The position numbers and the translations under genes are program-made. The notes under the pieces were generated by a model. It saw only the letters and a program-made list of their open reading frames with translations, was not told where the DNA came from and did not search any database. A stretch of 64,000 nt of DNA, taken from positions 744,001-808,000 of the forward strand of contig NZ_JAVRHL010000003.1 of the NCBI RefSeq assembly GCF_031846565.1. Direction: 5' to 3'. Source of the stretch: Tropicimonas_B omnivorans (GTDB lineage Bacteria; Pseudomonadota; Alphaproteobacteria; Rhodobacterales; Rhodobacteraceae). This document shows, one piece after another, positions 59,271 to 64,000 of the stretch (position 1 is the first letter of the stretch; each line of letters begins with the position of its first letter).

Positions 59271-59534
59271 TCACCGCGCGAGAATGGCGATGGTGGCCCA
59301 GAAGGCCACCGGCCCGGTTGCGCCCGCCCCGGCGAAGAGCGCCGTGAGGGCGGCCAGCAAGATGACAGCCGCTCCGATGAGGGCCATCTGCGCGCCCAGG
59401 GGTTCGCCGGAGATGCGCGCCTCGATCTGATCCGTGCCCAGATGCGCGAAGAGGATGCCCAGGATCGCGGAAACCGCGCGGCGGGTCATGATCGCCGGCA
59501 ACACGGCGAGGAATGCGAACCGGTCCACCTTCAT
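59271..59534 (-). CDS. Small hypothetical membrane protein
   Basis: An 87-residue frame with ATG at 59534. It has two hydrophobic stretches (residues about 7-32 and 48-72) separated by a charged loop, suggesting two membrane helices. No family recognised. The Shine-Dalgarno is weak (no GGAG within 15 bases). It converges on rlmE with a 9-bp gap. The fit of the frame to the intergenic space and its hydrophobicity argue for a real gene. Confidence 0.5.
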   Translation of the reverse strand: MKVDRFAFLAVLPAIMTRRAVSAILGILFAHLGTDQIEARISGEPLGAQMALIGAAVILLAALTALFAGAGATGPVAFWATIAILAR

Positions 59535-59621
59535 GTGGCAAGATTAGGGCGCGATTCGGGCCGTGGCAAGAAATCGACGGCATTCGGCTCACGCGCACAG
59601 ATTGGACGGGTCGGTGCAGGT

Positions 59622-59638
59622 CGCGCGCGCGCGCGCGC
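59622..59638. repeat. (CG)8 dinucleotide tract
   Basis: Eight uninterrupted CG units plus a final C, in the region between the small membrane protein and the RND operon. Such alternating purine-pyrimidine tracts can adopt Z-DNA and are prone to slippage. It lies about 180 bp upstream of the adaptor start. Confidence 0.9.
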
Positions 59639-59817
59639 AGCGCATGTCCTGATTGTGCACTGACCGGAGCGACAATTTCCCGGCGGCACCTGTGAAAATG
59701 TCGCGGCACCGATTACATGCTCGTCGCATTCCAAGGTATTCCTCCGCACAGAGACCGAGCCACGTGTCACAGACCGATACACCGCCTGCCGAGACGTCCA
59801 CGCCCCGGCGGGAGGAA

Positions 59818-61032
59818 ATGAACTTCGATGGTGACCGCGGTGCGTCCCGTTCCAAATGGGTGGCGGGACTGATCGTCGTGCTGCTTGCCGTCTGGATGGG
59901 CAGCGGGTTCATGACAGAGGAGGCGGCCGAGCCTGCCGCATCCGCCGAAGCAGAAGAGGGGCCGGCGCCGGTCTCGGTCGCCGTTCGTACGAGCGAAGCC
60001 TCCTCGGTGATCGAGGAATTCCTCGCCGAAGGGCAGGCCGAGCCCGATCGCCAGACCGCAGTCGTCGCCCAGACGTCCGGAACGATCGACGAGGTCGCCG
60101 TCACGAAGGGCGCTGATGTCGAAGGGGGCGCGCTCCTGGGGCGGATCGCGCTTGCCGAACGCCGGGCGGATCTGGAGAACGCACGCGAGGCCCGCGCCCA
60201 GGCGCAGCGGACCTTCGACAATGCGCAGACCCTCCTCGACCGGGGCGTCGGCACGCAGGACCGCCTGTCCGAGAGCCGCTCGGCGCTCGCCGCCGCCGAA
60301 GCGCAGGTCGCCGCCGCCGAGGAAGCGATCGAGGATACCGAGATCCGCGCGCCCTTCGCGGGCCGGGTCGAGGTGCTGGACATGAATGTCGGCGAAGTCG
60401 TCCAGGCGGGCGGAGAGGTGGCCCGGATCGTCGACAATTCCCCCCTGACCGTCGGCATCCAGGTGCCGCAGCAGATTCTGCGCGGTGTGCGCCCGGGGCT
60501 TCCCGCCGATGTCACGTTCATCACCGGCGAGGTGCGGGAGGGCACTGTCGTCTTCGTCGGCAGCAGCGCCGACACCCAGACCCGGACCTTCACCGCTGAA
60601 ATCGAGGTTCCGAACGACGGGGGAGAGATCCCGGCCGGGATCTCGGCCTCGGTCCGCATTCCGACAGGCGAGGCGCAGGGGCATTTCCTGTCGCCCGCCA
60701 TCCTGTCCCTCGGCACATCGGGCGAGCTCGGCATCAAGACGGTGGATGACGACAATGTCGTGACGTTCCACCCCGTGACCATCATCCGTGCCGAGACCGA
60801 GGGCGTCTGGGTCGCCGGCCTGCCGGACACGGCTCGGATCATCACCGTGGGGCAAGGCTTCGTGAGTGACGGCGAGACGGTCACGCCCCGCGCCGAGAGC
60901 GAGACCGACATGGACGTCGACGCGGGTGGCGAGACGGCCGATGCCGTGGCCGGGGAGACGGAGGATGCCAGCCTCGCGGGCGCCGCCCTGGCCGCCGAAA
61001 GCGCCAATGCCAACGCGGAGACCACCGAATGA
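59818..61032 (+). CDS. RND efflux periplasmic adaptor subunit (HlyD/AcrA family)
   Basis: A 404-residue membrane fusion protein. I chose the ATG at 59818, preceded by GGGAGGA at short spacing. A GTG at 59764 in frame would add 18 residues. An N-terminal anchor (WVAGLIVVLLAVWMGSGFM) precedes the lipoyl and coiled-coil domains (VVAQTSGTIDEVAVTKG, a hairpin of about residues 105-165, and IRAPFAGRVEVLDMNVGE). The beta-barrel and membrane-proximal domains follow. The last 45 residues are Asp/Glu/Ala-rich and atypical. It overlaps the RND permease start by 4 bp. No local regulator or outer-membrane channel is visible. Confidence 0.93.
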   Translation: MNFDGDRGASRSKWVAGLIVVLLAVWMGSGFMTEEAAEPAASAEAEEGPAPVSVAVRTSEASSVIEEFLAEGQAEPDRQTAVVAQTSGTIDEVAVTKGADVEGGALLGRIALAERRADLENAREARAQAQRTFDNAQTLLDRGVGTQDRLSESRSALAAAEAQVAAAEEAIEDTEIRAPFAGRVEVLDMNVGEVVQAGGEVARIVDNSPLTVGIQVPQQILRGVRPGLPADVTFITGEVREGTVVFVGSSADTQTRTFTAEIEVPNDGGEIPAGISASVRIPTGEAQGHFLSPAILSLGTSGELGIKTVDDDNVVTFHPVTIIRAETEGVWVAGLPDTARIITVGQGFVSDGETVTPRAESETDMDVDAGGETADAVAGETEDASLAGAALAAESANANAETTE

Positions 61033-64000
61033 ACGCGATCATCGACGGCGCCTTCGACCGCGCCCGCGTCGTCGCGCTCGTCCTGATCGGCGTTCTTTGT
61101 GCAGGCGCCTACGCCTACATCACGATCCCCAAGGAATCGATGCCGGAGGTTCCGATCCCGGTCATCTACGTCGTCACGACGCTGGAAGGGATCTCGCCCG
61201 AAGACGCGGAACGTCTCCTCGTCTCCCCGCTCGAGACCGAGATGTCCTCCATCGAGGACGTGAAGCAGATGGAGGCGAGCGCAGGCGAGGGCTATGCCTC
61301 CGTGACGCTGGAATTCGATGCCGGCTTCGATGCGGCAGAGGCCCTCGACCGGGTGCGCGAGGCGGTGGACACCGCCTCGACGGAACTGCCCGAGGATGCC
61401 ACCGAGCCCAGCGTCAACGAGGTCAATACGGCGCTCTTCCCGATCCTGACCGCGACCCTGTCCGGCCCGGTTCCGGAGCGCACGCTGAACCGGCTTGCCG
61501 AGGATCTGCAGACGCGCCTCGAAAGCCTGGCCGGCGTGCTCGAGGTGGATGTGGGCGGCGAGCGTACGGAGCTGATGGAGGTCCTGATCGATCCCACGGT
61601 CTTCGAGACCTACAACATCAGCTTCGAAGAACTCATCAATCAGATCAACCGCAACAACCGCCTGATCGCCGCCGGTGCGATCGAGAACGGCGCGGGGCGG
61701 ATCGTGATCAAGGTGCCCGGCCTCATCGAGAACCTCGAGGACGTGATGGAGCTGCCGATCAAGGTCTCCGGTACGACCGTGGTGACCTTCGGGGACGTCG
61801 CCACGGTTCGCCGGACCTTCGAGGATCCGACCAGCTTCGCGCGCATCGGCGGCCAGCCCGCGCTGGCGCTCGAGATCAAGAAACGCTCCGGCGCCAACAT
61901 CATCGAGACGGTGGAAGCCGCCAAGGAGGTTATCGCATCCGAACAGGAGGGCTGGCCCGACAGCGTTCAGATCGAGTACCTTCAGGACGAAAGCCAGCAG
62001 GTTCGCGATCTTCTGAGCGACCTCGAATCCAACGTCATAACCGCGATCATTCTCGTCATGGTCGTGATCGTCTGGGCGCTCGGCTTCCGTTCCTCGATCC
62101 TCGTCGGTCTTTCGATCCCGGGCGCGTTCCTCGCCGGCGTCCTGACGCTCTACGCGATGGGTTTGACCATGAACATCATCGTGCTCTTCTCGCTCATCCT
62201 CGTCGTCGGGATGCTGGTGGACGGGGCCATCGTCACGACCGAACTCGCGGACCGGAAGCTCATGGAGGGCGCGAGCCCCAGGGAGGCATATTCCTACGCC
62301 GCCAAGCGGATGACCTGGCCGATCATCGCCTCGACGATGACGACGCTTTCGGTGTTCTTCCCGCTCCTTTTCTGGACGGGGACCGTGGGCGAGATCATGA
62401 AGTTCCTGCCGATCACGGTCATCCTCACGCTGAGCGCCTCTCTCTTCATGGCGCTGATCTTCATCCCCGTTCTCGGCGGTCTGATCGGGCGCCGGCAGCC
62501 CCAGACGCAGGCAGCGAAGGTGACGATGTACGAGGCCGAGACCGGAGATCCCCGGCGGATCGGCGGTATCACGGGCGCCTATGTCCGCGTGCTGACCGCC
62601 GCCGTGAAGCGCCCCTGGGCCACGCTGCTGCTTGCCGTCGCGCTTCTCGTCGGCGCCTTCACGGCCTATAGCCGCCTCGGCACCGGGATCACCTTCTTCC
62701 CCGAGATCGAGCCTGATTTCATGCAGGTGGAGGTCCGGGCGCGGGACAGCTTTTCCATCTACGAACGGGACGCCCTGGTGCGCGAGGTGGAGAACCGCCT
62801 GCTCCGCTACGAGAATATCGAGAGTGTCTATGCCCGGACCTCGGCGGATCGGCAGAGCGACGAGGAGGTCATCGGCACCATCCAGCTCGAGCTGGACGAA
62901 TGGGACACCCGTCCGACCGCGGCCGTCATCGGCGAGCGGATCCGGGAGGGGATGCAGGACATCCCGGGCATCGACGTGCAGGTACAGACTGCGCAGGAGG
63001 GGCCCGCCGCCGGCAAGCCGGTGAACCTTCAGCTCAGTATCCGGGATCCCGACTCGCAGGTCGCCGTGGTCGAGCAGGTGCGCGAGGCGATGGAGCAGAT
63101 CGGCGGCTATACCGACGTGACCGATACGCTGCCCATCCCGGGCGTCGAATGGCGGATCGAGCTGAACAGGTCCGAGGCCGCGCGCTTCGGCGCCGACGTG
63201 AGCCTCCTTGGGCAGGCCGTGCAGCTTCTGACGCAAGGGATCACGGTGGCCGAATATCGCCCGAGCGACGTGGACGGCTCTGTCGACATCCGTGTCCGCT
63301 TCCCGGCCGGGCAGCGGACGCTCGAAGAGCTTCAGAGCCTGCGCGTTCCGACCAGCGCGGGCCTCATTCCGATCGGCAACTTCGTCACCTTCGAGCCGTC
63401 CCCGCGGACGGGCCTGATCCACCGGATCGACCAGCGACGCGTCGTGACCATCGAGGCCGACGTGGCCCAGGGGCTGCTGGCAAACGACCAGATCAACGCC
63501 CTTCGCGGTGCGCTCGAGCGGATGGAGCTGCCGCCGGGTGTGGACTGGTCCTTCGGGGGCGAGGCGGAGGACCAGCAGGAGAGCATGATCTTCCTCGCGA
63601 CGGCGTTCCTCGTCGCCATCGTTCTGATGTTCGCGATCCTGCTGACCCAGTTCAACAGCTTCGCGCAATCCGTCATCGTCATGACGGCGATCATCTTCTC
63701 CGTGGCGGGTGTCCTCCTCGGCCTCCTCGTCACCGGCCGGCCCTTCGGCATCGTCATGGGCGGTGTCGGCGTGATCGCGCTGGCGGGGATCGTGGTGAAC
63801 AACAACATCGTCCTGATCGACACCTACAACGAGCTCCGCGCCGAGGGGCTGTCGCCGATGGAGGCCGCGATCCGGTCGGGCGCGCAGCGCTTCCGGCCGG
63901 TGCTCCTGACCTCGATCACGACGGCTTTGGGGTTGATGCCGATGGTCTTCGCGCTGTCGGTGGACGTCATGGGGCGCGACGTCGTCTACGGCGCGCCCTC
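61029..64000 (+). CDS. RND efflux permease subunit (partial, runs off right edge)
   Basis: The ATG at 61029 overlaps the adaptor stop (ATGA), and the frame is open for 990 codons to the window end. The architecture is that of AcrB-like permeases: a first helix at residues 12-31 followed by 'TIPKESMPEVPIPVIYV', a large periplasmic loop with porter subdomains, then TM2-TM6 from about residue 335. A second periplasmic loop from about 560 follows, then TM8 onward (IFLATAFLVAIVLMFAILLTQFNSF). In TM4 the proton-relay motif reads GMLVDGAIV with Asp398 followed by Gly399, where AcrB has two aspartates. The C-terminal helices are cut off. Substrate unknown. Confidence 0.93.
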   Translation, partial: MNAIIDGAFDRARVVALVLIGVLCAGAYAYITIPKESMPEVPIPVIYVVTTLEGISPEDAERLLVSPLETEMSSIEDVKQMEASAGEGYASVTLEFDAGFDAAEALDRVREAVDTASTELPEDATEPSVNEVNTALFPILTATLSGPVPERTLNRLAEDLQTRLESLAGVLEVDVGGERTELMEVLIDPTVFETYNISFEELINQINRNNRLIAAGAIENGAGRIVIKVPGLIENLEDVMELPIKVSGTTVVTFGDVATVRRTFEDPTSFARIGGQPALALEIKKRSGANIIETVEAAKEVIASEQEGWPDSVQIEYLQDESQQVRDLLSDLESNVITAIILVMVVIVWALGFRSSILVGLSIPGAFLAGVLTLYAMGLTMNIIVLFSLILVVGMLVDGAIVTTELADRKLMEGASPREAYSYAAKRMTWPIIASTMTTLSVFFPLLFWTGTVGEIMKFLPITVILTLSASLFMALIFIPVLGGLIGRRQPQTQAAKVTMYEAETGDPRRIGGITGAYVRVLTAAVKRPWATLLLAVALLVGAFTAYSRLGTGITFFPEIEPDFMQVEVRARDSFSIYERDALVREVENRLLRYENIESVYARTSADRQSDEEVIGTIQLELDEWDTRPTAAVIGERIREGMQDIPGIDVQVQTAQEGPAAGKPVNLQLSIRDPDSQVAVVEQVREAMEQIGGYTDVTDTLPIPGVEWRIELNRSEAARFGADVSLLGQAVQLLTQGITVAEYRPSDVDGSVDIRVRFPAGQRTLEELQSLRVPTSAGLIPIGNFVTFEPSPRTGLIHRIDQRRVVTIEADVAQGLLANDQINALRGALERMELPPGVDWSFGGEAEDQQESMIFLATAFLVAIVLMFAILLTQFNSFAQSVIVMTAIIFSVAGVLLGLLVTGRPFGIVMGGVGVIALAGIVVNNNIVLIDTYNELRAEGLSPMEAAIRSGAQRFRPVLLTSITTALGLMPMVFALSVDVMGRDVVYGAP

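Noticed and set aside
59589..63668. Very long antisense open frame opposite the RND operon (over 1300 codons)
   Set aside because: Composition is His/Asp/Arg-rich with no domain, it covers two well-supported genes in the other orientation, and such shadows are expected in high-GC DNA.

Overview
The window looks like a piece of the chromosome of a marine-type alphaproteobacterium of the family Rhodobacteraceae (Roseobacter-like). I infer this from the high G+C content, the ribosomal block rplU (with a long C-terminal extension), rpmA, GNAT, obgE, proB, proA and a ThiE-like gene, the complete aglEFGAK alpha-glucoside operon, and a compact alphaproteobacterial chemotaxis operon. No database was consulted. 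All names come from reading motifs and family architecture. I see no insertion sequences, prophage genes or CRISPR arrays.

Layout. Positions 1-7065 hold a left-edge gene fragment, an IclR regulator and a five-gene peptide/opine-type ABC importer followed by a DUF1684 protein. Positions 7139-17164 hold a sugar-catabolic locus built around a divergent control region. Leftward it encodes a ribose-type ABC importer (binding protein, DUF2291 lipoprotein, ATPase, permease) and a DeoR regulator. Rightward it encodes a fucose-isomerase-like enzyme, a two-subunit transketolase and an FGGY kinase. The control region carries CGAAA direct repeats at one-helical-turn spacing that overlap the inferred promoters. 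The enzyme set resembles the transketolase route for apiose-like branched sugars, but with a FucI-like isomerase, and is the best candidate here for an unassigned pathway.

Positions 17231-20446 hold a marR-MFS-hlyD efflux operon. A tRNA-Ser(CGA) and a DUF2059 secreted protein follow, then the ribosomal/GTPase/proline block (22135-28035). The chemotaxis operon (28083-33119, minus strand) runs STAS protein, cheY, cheA, cheW, cheR, cheY and a 131-residue protein with a CheZ/CheT-like DxxxQ motif. A near-consensus CtrA box lies upstream of it. Positions 33208-42340 form a divergent glucoside locus: glk and a GH1 beta-glucosidase leftward, aglEFGAK rightward, with no AglR regulator.

Positions 42484-45599 hold a class-I-glutamine-amidotransferase-like hydrolase, kynureninase and an orphan polyamine-type binding protein. 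Positions 45985-50446 encode a form II CO-dehydrogenase-like molybdoenzyme (coxG, S, L, M). After tRNA-Gly(CCC) and a tandem FAS1 protein, 51998-57041 is a leftward one-carbon/corrinoid cluster: PF13769 protein, MetF-like reductase, HAD phosphatase, methyl-THF:corrinoid methyltransferase and a RamA-like activase. The last two proteins share a Gly/Arg-rich C-terminal tail. The window ends with Ppx/GppA, RlmE, a small membrane protein and an RND efflux pair whose permease runs off the right edge.
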